Counted from the stretch's first letter, positions 9,595 to 19,774 are shown. The stretch is 64,000 nt of DNA from Tenebrio molitor (GCF_963966145.1 NC_091046.1:13888001-13952000); one strand, 5' to 3'. Numbers and translations are program-made. The notes: generated by a model not told the origin, from the letters alone.

Positions 9595-10305
9595 TAAAGA
9601 TTGAACGTGAACGAAAAAAATGAACGAAGCGCCGAAATCAAAGAGCGAATACAAGCAGCGAACAAGGCTTACTGGAAATATCAAAGATACCTAACGGACC
9701 ATCACATTAGCAGAGCAACAAAGATAAAAATCTATAAGGCAGCAATTAGACCTGTAGCGACTTATGCAGCGGAAACAATGCGACTCACTAATACAGACGA
9801 AGAGAACCTCGGGATATTTGAAAGAAAGGTACTCAGAAAAATTGCAGGGCCAAGAAGAACAGAAGAAGGGGAATACAGGATACTAATGAATCATGAAATA
9901 AGGGACATAATCGAGGGAGAAGATATTGTAGGATTTGTGAAAGCACAAAGGCTACGGTGGTTCGGACACGTACAAAGGAGGGATACACAACACATACTAA
10001 GAAAAACCCTAAATTGGAGACCAGTAGAAGGAAGACCAAGAGGCAGACCAAGGATAAGGTGGGAAGACCAGATACACGAGGACATTAGAAGGATAGGAAT
10101 AGAGGACTGGAGATTCAAGATTCAAGATAGGAAGAGCTGGGAAAAAAACATACGAGCAGCCAGGGAGCAAGGCAGAATCTAACGATAACAAGAGAGAAGA
10201 ACAAGGCGGAGTGATTCACCGCAGGAAAAACAGAATCGAAAAACTCCACCATAGGAGTAGCGTAAATTCGGCATCGAATAATCGCTTGTATATATATATA
10301 AAGAT
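9595..10305 (+). mobile_element. 5'-truncated RTE-like LINE, 3' end with (TA)n tail
   Basis: The C-terminal coding part is followed by about 110 bp of 3' untranslated sequence that ends in a TA microsatellite (10288-10299). A 5'-truncated LINE ending in a simple repeat is the usual product of target-primed reverse transcription. The 5' junction lies just upstream of 9601, where an in-frame stop begins unrelated sequence. Confidence 0.85.
9601..10182 (+). pseudogene. reverse transcriptase C-terminal fragment of an RTE-like non-LTR retrotransposon
   Basis: The uninterrupted frame gives 193 residues but has no in-frame ATG at its start (it opens on TTG after a stop), so it is a truncated tail and not a gene start. 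Residues about 40-60 hold KIYKAAIRPVATYAAETMRL, the segment after the palm domain seen in many insect LINE reverse transcriptases. Residues about 116-150 hold RLRWFGHVQRRD and GRPRGRPRIRWEDQI, a well-known C-terminal signature of RTE-like and related LINE proteins. The catalytic YADD region and the endonuclease are missing. The open frame over almost 600 bp, with no stop, suggests a fairly recent insertion. It cannot be active alone. RTE is my best clade call; a related clade is possible. Confidence 0.9.
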
Positions 10306-10500
10306 TTATTGGACATGACCTTCATAAATGTGACTTTTGTAATGTAACTAAATTAAAGGTGCTTTTACAAATGCACAGCTCACTTGATGAACATTTATAT
10401 GAAATCAATTATAATTTATTTTTCGCGTGATGGGTTTTATAACAACCAATGAGAATCAGTGGCGCGAATGTTTCAAGATATTAACAACACAATCTATATG

Positions 10501-10855
10501 CCGTTCACGATTATTTTAAACACGCAGGAGGCCGCGATATTTTTTTGTTAGATTGGCGTCAGGTCCTGTCATATGACGTTTCGTTTTTAAATATTCGCAT
10601 TGTTGTCAATTCCGTCATTAATTTAGTTAATAAGAATTTACCCAGAACTGCCCTACAAATATGTATGTTTCATTTCAATTACAATTTTACGATTATTGTT
10701 CCTAATGCGTTCAATTATTTAAAAAATGTAACAACTTGGGAGCAGTGTTCGGTTGAATTATAACCTAAAATAGATTTATTAAGACAAATCACAATATTGC
10801 CAACTAAAATGTCAGATTTTCATAGATAGTCCGAATTTGAAATAATCGTGAATGG
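10501..10855 (+). mobile_element. 355-bp MITE (family CCGTTCACGATT), copy 1
   Basis: The left end CCGTTCACGATTATTTTAAA and the right end TTTGAAATAATCGTGAATGG form imperfect inverted repeats. The interior matches 60572-60805 in reverse (GATTGGCGTCAGGTCCTGTC, ATATGACGTTTCGTT), but the copy here is about 120 bp longer. A 72-codon frame inside is not recognisable. Confidence 0.8.
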
Positions 10856-10856
10856 T

Positions 10857-11755
10857 TTATATAATCTGTTTCAAAATCAAAAATTCAACAACACTGCATT
10901 CTACCTCGAAAATACAACCGACAACGTCGCCAACTTTTGTTTTTAGTGTGTCTGCAAGTGTCAGAAAAAAGTGGGGTTATGAAAGAAAACAATTGGACAG
11001 TCGTTTTGGTCGTAAAGTCCATTCACGTTGGATTTTCCTAGTCAAGGTCAAATAATTCAATATTGTGGCGGTGTGATTTTTAGTTCAAAAATGCTTTAGC
11101 TGTGTATGTCACCAATACGGGCTGATAAAGTAACCAAGTCATTCGTAGACTGTAGAGGTTATGTTATTCGCTGTCAGCAAAGAAACAGTCATTTTTAAAA
11201 TATTGTTGTTAAACTTTTTAGAGGATAACAATAGGTAATAATACATTACGTCAGTTGTGGAAGGTTAACGCAATTTTAAAATTAACCTTTTTTTCTTTTC
11301 GCCATGGTAAAATCACCCAGGAATAGACTTTTATTAAAAAATCTGTGACTTTATTTCACACGTCAAACTAACATTCAAAATTAAAGACGTCAAATCGCTC
11401 TCAATCGCTCTATCACGAATAAAACACGATAATGTAAAAATTACTAGGAAAGGAGGCGCAGGCTTGCAACGTGACAACAATTTGGCAGGGAAAATCCAAC
11501 GTGAATGGACTTTAGTTCATCGTGTTTTTTATTCTCATTTTATTATTTCACTCAAAAGGTATGATATGGTAGCTACCACCTTTTTGTACATAATAATTAT
11601 TTTGTGTTACGTAAATAAACTCAACAGTTCAATGTCAACTTATGGCGGGAGTTAGGGCCAACCCAAAAAAATGAAACTTATTCTAGGGATTTCTTTTTTT
11701 CTGCCAACATAATTCAACAGGTGGTGGATTTTTGATTTTGAAACAGATTATATGA
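10857..11755. mobile_element. TIR element hosting a nested element
   Basis: TATATAATCTGTTTCAAAAT at 10859 is found inverted near 11730-11752, continuing inward through CAAAAAT and TTCAACA. The outer span is about 0.9 kb, of which about 0.5 kb is the nested element at 11015-11512. The right-end sequence (TGCCAACATAATTCAACAGG) also occurs at 35203-35222, so the family has another partial copy. Confidence 0.65.
11015..11512. mobile_element. 498-bp TA-flanked element nested in 10857-11755
   Basis: The termini AAGTCCATTCACGTTGGATT and its inverse (about 25 bp) are flanked by TA at 11013-11014 and 11513-11514. No transposase is visible. The inner motif TTCACGTTGGATT is shared with the ends of the 19652-19774 MITE. 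Confidence 0.83.
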
Positions 11756-12139
11756 TACTTTGTTAATATTTCAATGTTATGGTTTGGGGATTTTGTTATA
11801 CTAAGGACAACGTAACATTTTATCTGCCCCGCCCATTTCATTTTCTTAGTTACCAATCAAATAGGACGATCTGAATTACACAGTAAAAATTTCTGACATT
11901 CGAATTGTCTTAATGACATTTTATTTTTTAGAACCTAAAACAATAATTGTGGACTTGACAGCAAAATTCTAACCTTAACTTTTTTACGTGGCAAATGTGA
12001 TGAAAAGTTGTACAGATTGAATCTGGCTTTGATTCTGATTGGTCAATTTTAGTGGGCGGAGCAGATAAAAAGTTATAACGGCAATACTATATCTAAGGAT
12101 ATTTAAAAAACTGCATTCTATCAGTGGACGTAGTCTACC
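11756..12139. other. AT-rich spacer
   Basis: Contains two oppositely oriented short motifs (TTTATCTGCCCCGCCCATTT near 11820 and AGTGGGCGGAGCAGATAAAA near 12050) that could be the ends of a further worn element of about 250 bp. Nothing else is supportable. Confidence 0.4.
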
Positions 12140-12300
12140 ATTGCACATTGATTCGACAATTTTCAAAATTGCGCGACTATCAAGCAAATGTCAACTCTAT
12201 CCTACCTACAGAGTTGCCACACAAATTTTCGTACATAGTTGCCATACTTATCTACAATTATTTTGAATCACCATGCGTATATGTAGAGGTCGCTGCAGTA
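12140..12300 (+). repeat. dispersed repeat pair, copy 1
   Basis: Shares CAATTTTCAAAATTGCGCGA and the series AATTTTCGTACATAGTTGCC and TTTTGAATCACC with 12660-12825, where most of it is inverted. This may be one broken element or two independent insertions. Confidence 0.6.
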
Positions 12301-12659
12301 AATATACTTGTAATTTTCCCTAAACAATAAACCAAAAATACTTCTGTGCATTCAGAGCATCTGATTGTCTACATTCTGACACACGTTCCAAATTCCAAAG
12401 GCTTCTTTGATGTAAATAATAATTGCTGATCGCGTAGTAGTTTAATCTTTTTTCGCCACGTTAAACGAAATGGTTTAGTCTGTGGTTTAACAAGTATGAA
12501 GTTTCTTTGAGGCTCACTGGATGCAGGGTAAAAGCAATTCTCCAACTACCTATTATTCACAAAGATAACGAGCCTGGCCAGGTAAAAATGCAACCCAAAA
12601 TACATTTTACAAAGCATTCGTACAGTTTGGTGTTTAAATATTTTATTATATGTAGTTTG

Positions 12660-12825
12660 AAAGGTATTGGGTGATTCAAAATGGTTGTGGATAAATATAG
12701 CAACTATGTAACGAAAATTTATGTATTTATGCAACTGTGTGGGTGGCGGGTGGGGTAGAGTTTTTGTATGACATGCATTTGATTTGATTCATACCATACA
12801 ATTTTCAAAATTGCGCGACTATGAA
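12660..12825 (-). repeat. dispersed repeat pair, copy 2
   Basis: The reverse complement of GGTGATTCAAAAT through AACGAAAATTTATG matches copy 1 at 12140-12300. It ends with CAATTTTCAAAATTGCGCGA. Confidence 0.6.
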
Positions 12826-12916
12826 CTGTCAAAGAAATATCAACTACTTACATAAAAATTCAAATAAAACAATGGCTTGATAAAAAAAGAATATTTTATT
12901 CAAAAAATAGTTATTC

Positions 12917-13051
12917 ACATTATTAACTGCGAAAGTTTACTTTTAGGTGCGAGGTGCGAGGTTAAATTGCCGAGGCGAAGCGTAGCGTAGCCGAGGTGAT
13001 TCAAAAACTCAAGCACCTGAAAGTGCTTTCGCAGCGTGTAATGTATTAAAC
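12917..13051. repeat. palindromic island 3 (hairpin, GAG-rich loop)
   Basis: The arms pair through ACTGCGAAAG / CTTTCGCAG and TTTTAGGTGC / GCACCTGAAA, with an outer ACATTA / TAATGT match. The loop is long and holds GCCGAGGCGAAGCGTAGCGT followed by AGCCGAGG, so the loop itself folds. Confidence 0.75.
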
Positions 13052-13238
13052 TTTTCATTCTCCCCTCGTCATTTTTAATTAAATACAATTATTCAGTGAT
13101 TATAATAAAATTAGTATAAGGCAGCTTGTTTTTAAGGTTACTTTAGTAACAATACAAAAACATTATTTTATGATATTTGTCAAATATCGTTGAATATTTG
13201 GTGAGGTCAGTTTAAAATGAATTTCATTGAAGCAGCTC

Positions 13239-13300
13239 CATACTTATACAGTGCCTTTTTTAACGCTGGCCATAGGGATTTACATGACAAAAACTTTGGA
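13239..13300 (+). repeat. short dispersed repeat, copy 1
   Basis: ACAGTGCCTTTTTTAACGCT followed by GCCATAGGGATTTACATG matches 14039-14100 (ACAGTGCATTTTTTTTAACT, GCCATAGGGAATTGCATG). The start resembles a Tc1/mariner tip; no partner end was found. Confidence 0.5.
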
Positions 13301-14038
13301 TCGTGTTAATAAGATTTTTAGCAGGAATTTTTAAGTGAAATTTGGCAGAATATTAGATTAGTATTTTATAAATTAATTTAAGTTTATTTTATACTACAGA
13401 ATAAAATAATTACGGAATTAATTTAAAAAAGTACTTGTAATTTATTACATTATTTCTTGCCCAGAAGGTTTTATAATCGTTACACAAAATGTTCGACAAA
13501 ATTTTTATGATCATCTTGGTTAGTGTCTTGCGGTCTGTGGAAGTGAAATGAAAATTCAAAAATAATAAAAATAGTTTAATATTGTTGAAGTAGAATGTAA
13601 TTACGATTTCCTGATTTTTATGTTTATGAAATAAAATTCCACATTTTTCAAAATCTATCGTCTTGAAAACAACATTTTCCTGCTTATTTACGCGCAGGAA
13701 AATTGAATTTTCCGGACTAGTACTGTAAAGACTTTAGAAGACGCAAAATACAAAAGATACTTTAAAAAAGAACAATTTTCACAACACACGCACAAAATTT
13801 ATGACATTTTTTCGTTGTTGTTTACTTTGTAACTATAGTTGCCAACAAAATTGACAAATTTGATTTTTGTGGAATTTGTAAAAAATGTTTCTAAAATTTG
13901 TAAATTTCGTGTTTTTTACGATTTCCGGAAAAAGTTAATACAAAACACGTCAGTAAAATATCTTACTTGACTCGGAGCTTTAAAAATTTAGCTCCTCTTC
14001 AGTAATGTGAGATTTTCCTGACTTTTATGTAAATAACT
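13301..14038. other. AT-rich spacer
   Basis: No coding, RNA or repeat structure that I can support apart from A/T runs. Confidence 0.3.
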
Positions 14039-14100
14039 ACAGTGCATTTTTTTTAACTGTTGCCATAGGGAATTGCATGGTAAAACTTATACCCCCTGGT
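14039..14100 (+). repeat. short dispersed repeat, copy 2
   Basis: Same orientation as 13239-13300. Similarity fades within about 60 bp. Confidence 0.5.
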
Positions 14101-14224
14101 AACTTTTGTTCTGATGAAAATATTCAAACCATTTTTGGAACAAAGTTGGAAGATTTTTTAAACTATCGGATATAAGATTACAATTCAATATCCTAAACTG
14201 TCGAAAAAGTTGTGAAAAAATATT

Positions 14225-14325
14225 TCTAGCGCGTCGGAATAATAGTACGTCGAGCGGTCGCCAGAATAACGTCCCTGTCGGCTCAACTCAACCAGCACCT
14301 GACCATCTCCACTTTTGACTTTTGT
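14225..14325. other. GC-richer patch
   Basis: About 100 bp with several CpGs (CGTCGAGCGGTCGCCAGAAT and neighbours) in AT-rich surroundings. No reading frame or family recognised; it may be a transposon fragment. Confidence 0.35.
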
Positions 14326-14782
14326 CACTTTCATTTAAAAAATAAATAGCGAGATCTCCTCGAGCGTATGATTAAATTAGCTTTTGGAAGGCAGAACATG
14401 TAAACATTTATTTATTTAAAAAAAACAAAGCGTTAACGCACAAATAATTCAAAAGAACGTAGAATCCAAATGTGAAATCAAAATGGGGCCTTTCTATTTA
14501 ACAAAAACAAAGATGCGTCGATTTCCGGTATTTCTGGATGTGGCGCCATTTTTAAATATTTTATTTGAACTTAGAACCGTCTATTATAGTCGGCTACCAA
14601 TTTTCATATTAATACGATTTTGGCTTTGACTTTATTTTTTAAAAGACAACAACATCGTAAATTAAGTTGGTTAGACAAAGATAGCGAAAAAGATCCAAGC
14701 CAATTTGATGAACTTTTCAATTGAACACGTGTTAGATAATAGTTATTTATTTAACGAGTTTGTGTGTAAATTGGCCTTTTTT

Positions 14783-14843
14783 TGGTATGAGTGGGCCAGA
14801 TTAAAACGCGAGTGAAACGAGCGTTTTAAAGGCCCACGAGTGC
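14783..14843. repeat. palindromic island 4 (hairpin, GAG-rich loop)
   Basis: The arms GAGTGGGCC / GGCCCACGAG and TTAAAACGC / GCGTTTTAA surround the loop GAGTGAAACGA. The outer bases GGTAT near 14784 find a partner ATACC near 14861. Confidence 0.7.
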
Positions 14844-15069
14844 TAAAAATCGGACTCTTAATACCGATACTAATTTATATGGTAAACTATATTTTGAGAT
14901 GCCTGATTAATTAATGATTGTATTGTCAAAAAATTATTAATAGGCGAGTCGTTGCCACATTATTTCATGCTTTAGTAAATATTAATAACAATAACCTTTA
15001 CAGTTTTCTTTAAATACAGATTCCCACTTTGCCCAGCCGCCACTATAATTTTATTCGTGTCTATTTTCT

Positions 15070-15672
15070 TCAAATAAATTCGGAATTAGAGGAGGCTGTG
15101 ATTTTATTGTAAAGTTGGTAAGATGCAATTTTTAAAGGCAGCACAGCAGTGACCTTGGACAGCACAGTATAGTCGTTTTCAGTGACATCCGTGCTGTCAC
15201 TATGACCGTATGTTGGCATTATTTGCTGTTTCAGTTTAGTAATTTTGAATTTCCTAATTTGGCAATTTAGCTTGACGCGGCAAATTGACAAATTCAAATT
15301 ATTTTCTATAATTTCAAACAAATCAAAGAAACCATGTAGTCAGATTTGGATTCCGAAGATGACCTGGTTTAACCATGTTTTTCTCCATGTTGAAGACTGA
15401 GTTTTATTATTTGTTGTTGATGTTTGACGAAATAGCAATTTTCTTTTACCATAACCTCAATTTCTTGTTTGACATTTTTTTAACTAGGATTTGCTTATAC
15501 TCTGAATCCTGGTAATGAATTGGTATGTACAATCTGCACAAACATATTAAAAATGACACTGACAGCACGGATGTCGTTGAAAACGACTATATACGATTGT
15601 GATCGTGTACCAACCTTTAATAGACAAAATATATAAATCACAGCCTACTCTAATTCCGAATTTATTTGAAGG
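15070..15672. mobile_element. 600-bp TIR element
   Basis: TTCAAATAAATTCGGAATTA at 15070 is found inverted at 15651-15672, with further pairing through GGCTGTGAT / ATCACAGCC and GTTGGTA / TACCAAC-like sequence. Inner blocks GACATCCGTGCTGTCA and TGACAGCACGGATGTC are also inverted. No transposase seen. Confidence 0.8.
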
Positions 15673-15715
15673 CACGGTATATTGGTGGAGGCGCCGGGAA
15701 TAATAATAAATACAG

Positions 15716-16094
15716 TGCATTCACTTTTGTTTTAGACCAGAGTAGGCTATGGAAATTTGGCGAGTTGTATGGTAAGACTGTGGCTGAATGACAATATACA
15801 TCAGGTATAATATTTGAGGTTACACTTTCTTGTCAAAATTCATGACCATGTAGCCAAGCATTATCATTTTCCAATTAACTACATAGTTTCAAGGACTCAA
15901 TAATGTGTGTATTTAGTGATAAATGTAAATATTGCACAAATTTAAAACTAATTTACCTTAATACTTAATAATAATGTCAAATTTGACACTGGCAGTTCGA
16001 ACAATTTTAATTTTGTTATTTTGACATAGCCCCGATACCAACATTTAATAAAATTAAAATAGCCTACTCTGGTCTAAAACAAAAATGAATGTAT
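15716..16094. mobile_element. 375-bp TIR element, relative of the preceding one
   Basis: TTTTGTTTTAGACCAGAGTA followed by GGCTAT is found inverted at 16058-16083. The GAGTAGGCTRTG core is also present in the 15070-15672 element, so the two belong to related families sitting side by side. Confidence 0.8.
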
Positions 16095-16229
16095 TATATA
16101 CGTAATACAATACGCACTCGTATTATTTATTAGAAATAATTTGATTATGGCTGTTTAGCAAATTTAAAGTTGAACTTTTTAGTCCTCTTCGTTTGGTACA
16201 TACGATAAATGTATTTAGTTTAGAATGTA

Positions 16230-16441
16230 CAGTGGCGAGCACGGAATTTCGCACACATTGGACATTTCACTGACATAATTTTATTAAAATGAGATACTGG
16301 CGGCAGTTTCGTGACAGTTTAGGTGGAACATCAGTCATGATCACATATATCATGATTGATTATAATGACCATAAAGCTTAGACTAGATAGTGTTTTTTAA
16401 TGACATACAAATTGGTGTGCGAAATTCCGTGCTCCCCACTG
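16230..16441 (+). mobile_element. 212-bp TA-flanked MITE (family CAGTGGCGAGCACGG), copy 1
   Basis: The tips CAGTGGCGAGCACGGAATTT and AAATTCCGTGCTCCCCACTG are flanked by TA at 16228-16229 and 16442-16443. Copies occur at 41928-42140 (inverted) and 60932-61146. The interior has a near-palindrome around ATCATGATTGATTATAATGA. Confidence 0.92.
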
Positions 16442-16601
16442 TACAAAAGTGTACGAAATTGAAAATTTGTGGATATAACTTTTACAAAGGTTAATTAGAT
16501 TTAACGTAACAGTTTCTTGAAAAGTAATTTCAATGAAAACTTACATAAAAAATAACACATTTTTAAAATTCTGTACCATTAAGGGTTCCAATGTTTTATA
16601 C

Positions 16602-16795
16602 TTTGTTCCCCAAAATTCGCGAAACAACTCAGTGGGGAAATGTCAACTTATGTTAGAAAATTATGAGAAAAATAATAAATAAATTCTATATCTTCTAGGT
16701 TGGAACATGTGGGGACTCAAAAGGTCCAACTTTCATCTCATTTATTTTAGATATTAAAAAAGACTGTGATTTTTTGTTTTTACTATCCAGTGGTA
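16602..16795 (+). repeat. partial copy of the 40431-40964 element
   Basis: CCCCAAAATTCGCGAAACAA and the following 180 bp match the reverse complement of about 40780-40960. Only one end is present. Confidence 0.75.
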
Positions 16796-16796
16796 G

Positions 16797-16900
16797 AGAG
16801 CGATCAAATTAATTTGTAATCGAGTTATCCATGAATCCGAAACCGTATGTTGTTACTTGAACTCCATTGTCCAATAAACACAGCTTGAAACATCGAGGTA
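16797..16900 (+). repeat. partial copy of the 41686-41867 element
   Basis: GAGCGATCAAATTAATTTGT followed by AATCGAGTTATCCATGAAT matches the left end at 41686. The right end is missing here. Confidence 0.75.
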
Positions 16901-17027
16901 GTAATGTAGGTACTTACGTCGAAAGAGGTTTTAGGTGTACTACCTCTAATTTTAGAAATAACACTAATTATAATGGCATTGCATTGTTTAATAGTTATTT
17001 ACATAATTAGTGGAATAAAAGCAATAC

Positions 17028-17114
17028 TACAGGACTCGAGTGTGAAGATTGCTGATGACGAGGACGTTAGCCCGAGTTCATCTGTAATCACATGAGTTTC
17101 CTGTAATATGCTTT
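17028..17114. repeat. palindromic island 5 (hairpin, GAG-rich loop)
   Basis: AAAGCAATACTACAGGACTC pairs with GAGTTTCCTGTAATATGCTTT at the other end, and GTGTGAAGATT pairs with GTAATCACAT. The loop reads GACGAGGACGTTAGCCCGAG. Confidence 0.75.
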
Positions 17115-17206
17115 AGCCCACGTGTTATGTACCAAATTTTATCTAAGACCGCCCCAAATTAAAAAAATAAATCTTATCTATTGATTTTCGCCAGTGAAAT
17201 TCATTT

Positions 17207-17396
17207 CATTACCGCACTCAGTGGGATAAGAATTTACTTTTCCCACTGAGTGAGGTAATGAAACTCATTTATCTCACTGAGTGCGGTAATGAAACTCATT
17301 ACCTCACTGAGTGAGGTAATGAAAATGCGTGAGGTAATGAAGTTCTTATCCCACTCAAAATTAGTGGGATAAATATCATTTATCCCACGGGATTAG
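17207..17396. repeat. compound palindrome/tandem cluster built from CACTGAGTGAGGTAATGAA
   Basis: The unit GAGTGAGGTAATGAAACTCA and its inverse (CATTACCTCACTGAG) recur at least five times between 17212 and 17340. They are enclosed by AGTGGGATAAGAA / TTCTTATCCCACT and by GTGGGATAAATATCATTTATCCCAC. This nested structure can fold several alternative ways. Confidence 0.8.
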
Positions 17397-18116
17397 ATAA
17401 AAAATATATAATGCAAAGGGCTGTAAATAACAAAACGAATAATCGAAAATGTGTGGCGGAGCTTTCATTGTTTCATATAACCATAAACTAAGATTCACAT
17501 AACCTAACTCTGAATTATAGTCCTATTGGACCATACTCACAAGACAGAGGCATCGTCAAATGTTAGTAACTCATTCATACCGGGACATTTTTTTAACATT
17601 GAACATAGTCCATAAATACTTATCCCTATGTTCAGTTTTAAGAAGCACAGGTCAATGCATGTATGTAATCAAGTAACCAAAATAACTATTTGACAGTTAA
17701 CAAAAATGGTCAATTTGTTTGAAGAAAAAATACACATAATGCACCTATTCCATGTTAATCAGAGCATTAGACATGTGCGTAATATTTCCAATGTACCATC
17801 GGTGGACATTAAAAGCTGGGACAAGATCACAAATGTATAAAGTCAAAAATTACAAAATTTGTATCGGTTAAATTTGGTTTTTTACGAAAAGTTTACTAAA
17901 ATTATGACGGGGTTAATGACGTTTATTTGTCAAAACCATCAAGTTAAAGTTCATATTGTTTTTATTGAATTATCTTTAAAAAAAGCTGGAGAAGCTGCTC
18001 GCCTACGAGAAAATGCAAAAAAATCGAAATACGTAACTGTGGAGACTTATAATAATTACCATTTCGTACCTATTGCTATTGAGACTTTGGGTCCTTGGGG
18101 TGATGACGCAAAAAAA

Positions 18117-18807
18117 TAGCTATTTACGTTACAAGACCGGTAGTAACGTTTTTATGGACGAGCTAGTGAATTACAGGTCGAGCCCGATAGGGCGAGACTT
18201 GTAAACTAGCGAGGCCATAATGCGTCTACCGGTCGTGTGACGTACAAGATTTTTTAGTATACTGAGACAATTATTTAAAAGAAAATAAATTTAAATAAAA
18301 AAATTTGGCTCTGAAAAAGATTGCTATGCCTTGTTACTATGATAACAAACGATTCATTACAATTCAGTCTGTCGAAGTTTTTCGTGTGATTTCTTTCATT
18401 TGCGCTAACTTCCTTTAATAAAATAAATTCTCACAACCGAACCGAAGCAGAAGTCAAGTTTTCTTCCCAGACCACCTTTTGGAGAAGGTAGATAGTGCGC
18501 GATCAAACTTATTGCTCCAAAAATCATCGGGAAGATATTTCACAGAGTACAAGTTGTTCTACAATTGGAGAATACGAAATAAAGTTGTTTGGATTGATCA
18601 AAGGGTAATGCTTGGCTTTAGAAAACCATCTCAATGATGTAAGTAATTGTACATTTAATTTTTATATAAATAAAAACCAATAAATCTGACAAATTATTTG
18701 ACATTTGCTACCGGCCGCGGTGGAAAGTAAAACGGACTAGACCATAAACATGTGTCTACCGGACTCGTCGTCAAGCAGGTAGACACCTACTACCAGCACA
18801 GTATACT
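18117..18807. mobile_element. insertion splitting the reverse-transcriptase-type domain
   Basis: The coding frame breaks at an A-run (18112-18116) and resumes after another A-run (about 18808-18815). Inside are a perfect-looking hairpin (18124-18244) and a second inverted pair, TTTTTTAGTATACTG at 18250 and CAGTATACTAAAAAA at 18800. The exact borders are uncertain because both junctions lie in poly-A. Confidence 0.6.
18124..18244. repeat. palindromic island 6 (hairpin, GAG-rich loop)
   Basis: The arms include TACGTTACAAGACCGGTAG / CTACCGGTCGTGTGACGTA and GAGCTAGTGAATTACAGGTC / GACTTGTAAACTAGCGAG. The tip is GAGCCCGATAGGGCGAG, itself a small hairpin with GAG on each side. Confidence 0.85.
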
Positions 18808-19304
18808 AAAAAAAATTAATGAGATTGGTCAGAAAATACAGAAGATTACAAATGAATCAAGATCAACTTCTTATTTGAGCCAAAGAATAAGCATTGCAGT
18901 ACAACGGGGTAATGCAGCGTCAGTCCTTGGAACAATAGAAGATTCAAGCAATGACAAATTAGAAGACAAATTAAATAATTGGTAATTATTCACGGAATCG
19001 GTTTTTTGGATAGTTTGTTTTTGAATGTCGGACACATTAGACATTATTTTAATTTTACCAGAGAGTGATGTCAATGTGACAACGGTTAATCTGACAATTT
19101 GTGACAAAGCGAAAGTTTGATACACAATGAAAAAGTTTTGGATGTCCCAGCTTTTAATGTCCACCGATGGTACCTCTTCTATTCGTTACTTCATAACACA
19201 TACATTTTCAAATCTTACTTTTCACAGTCGCTCTTAACTATCTCAAATGAATTGACTTGTCCATTTTAGAACTGAACATAATCATTTTGCATTGTTTTAT
19301 TGTA

Positions 19305-19534
19305 CGGGGTCATTATAAATAATTGTCTCATCGCAGTAGGTGTTGGTGACGTAGTTGAATGTGCCGCAAGCTTTATAACATGAGTGAGACTAGCATCACC
19401 GATAGGTAGCGCTGCTGGCGGTAGTGTAAATTTGTCTACTTGTTTGTCTAACGTTGCGAAACTAGCGGCACATCCCAAATTTCTGTGGGTTTTCAACGCC
19501 AACTGCGATGGGACAATCATTTATAATGACCCTG
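19305..19534 (+). mobile_element. 230-bp TA-flanked MITE (family CRGGGTCATTATAAAT), copy 1
   Basis: The tips CGGGGTCATTATAAATAATT and GATTGTCCCATCGCAGT-type inverse ends (about 33 bp) are flanked by TA at 19303-19304 and 19535-19536. An inverted copy is at 28480-28703, and a short relative at 57708-57809. Confidence 0.9.
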
Positions 19535-19651
19535 TATGTTCAACGAAATAAAAAACTCACTGTATACATATTTTTTTATTTTTGTTTATTGTTTTACCTG
19601 CTCTGCTATACATATAATTTGTCAAATTATACATAAATATGGACCTAAATA

Positions 19652-19774
19652 CTGTTCACGTTGGATTGAACATTAGTGGTGCAAATTGCAGACATTTGGC
19701 ATTAACTTTCATATGAATTGTCACATTAACAGGTCAGTCATTTGCACCACAGCTGTTCTTCCCAACGTGAACAG
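19652..19774. mobile_element. palindromic MITE (GTTCAC family), copy 2
   Basis: The tips CTGTTCACGTTGG and CCAACGTGAACAG are perfect inverses. The interior TTGGCATTAACTTTCATATG and CAGGTCAGTCATTTGCACCA matches 2846-2964. Confidence 0.87.

Larger units (their letters stand above)
17859..18985 (+). pseudogene. split C-terminal domain of a reverse-transcriptase-type transposon protein
   Basis: The first piece ends with KKAGEAARLRENAKKSKYVT, then NNYHFVPIAIETLGPWGDDA and KK (to about 18116). After an insertion of about 690 bp the same frame logic resumes at about 18802 with INEIGQKIQKITNESRSTSY, then LSQRISIAVQRGNAASVLGT. The pairing 'FVPxAxETLGxWG ... SxxxxQRISIAxQRGNAAxxLGT' is, from memory, a conserved C-terminal region of invertebrate transposon proteins usually annotated as reverse transcriptase; the clade is not resolved. 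No polymerase palm or endonuclease is present. The frame is broken by the insertion, and the first methionine at 17859 is only the first codon that reads as a start (TTG). The QRGNAASVLGT motif itself is intact. Confidence 0.6.
17796..19170. mobile_element. 1.4-kb TA-flanked TIR element carrying a reverse-transcriptase-type domain
   Basis: The tips CATCGGTGGACATTAAAAGC and GCTTTTAATGTCCACCGATG (about 27 bp, continuing TGGGACA) are inverted repeats flanked by TA at 17794-17795 and 19171-19172. Inside lie two pieces of one protein (17859-18116 and 18802-18985) separated by an unrelated insertion. Terminal repeats with TA mark a Tc1/mariner-type DNA element, but the coding content looks like retrotransposon reverse transcriptase, so it is either a capture or a composite. 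Confidence 0.85.

Noticed and set aside
9833..10191. Minus-strand frames opposite the LINE coding region
   Set aside because: Antisense shadows of the RTE-like fragment; hydrophobic character comes from the complement of Arg/Glu-rich codons.
17207..17396. CRISPR-like array
   Set aside because: The repeat units are inverted as well as direct, with no regular unique spacers, and the window is eukaryotic.
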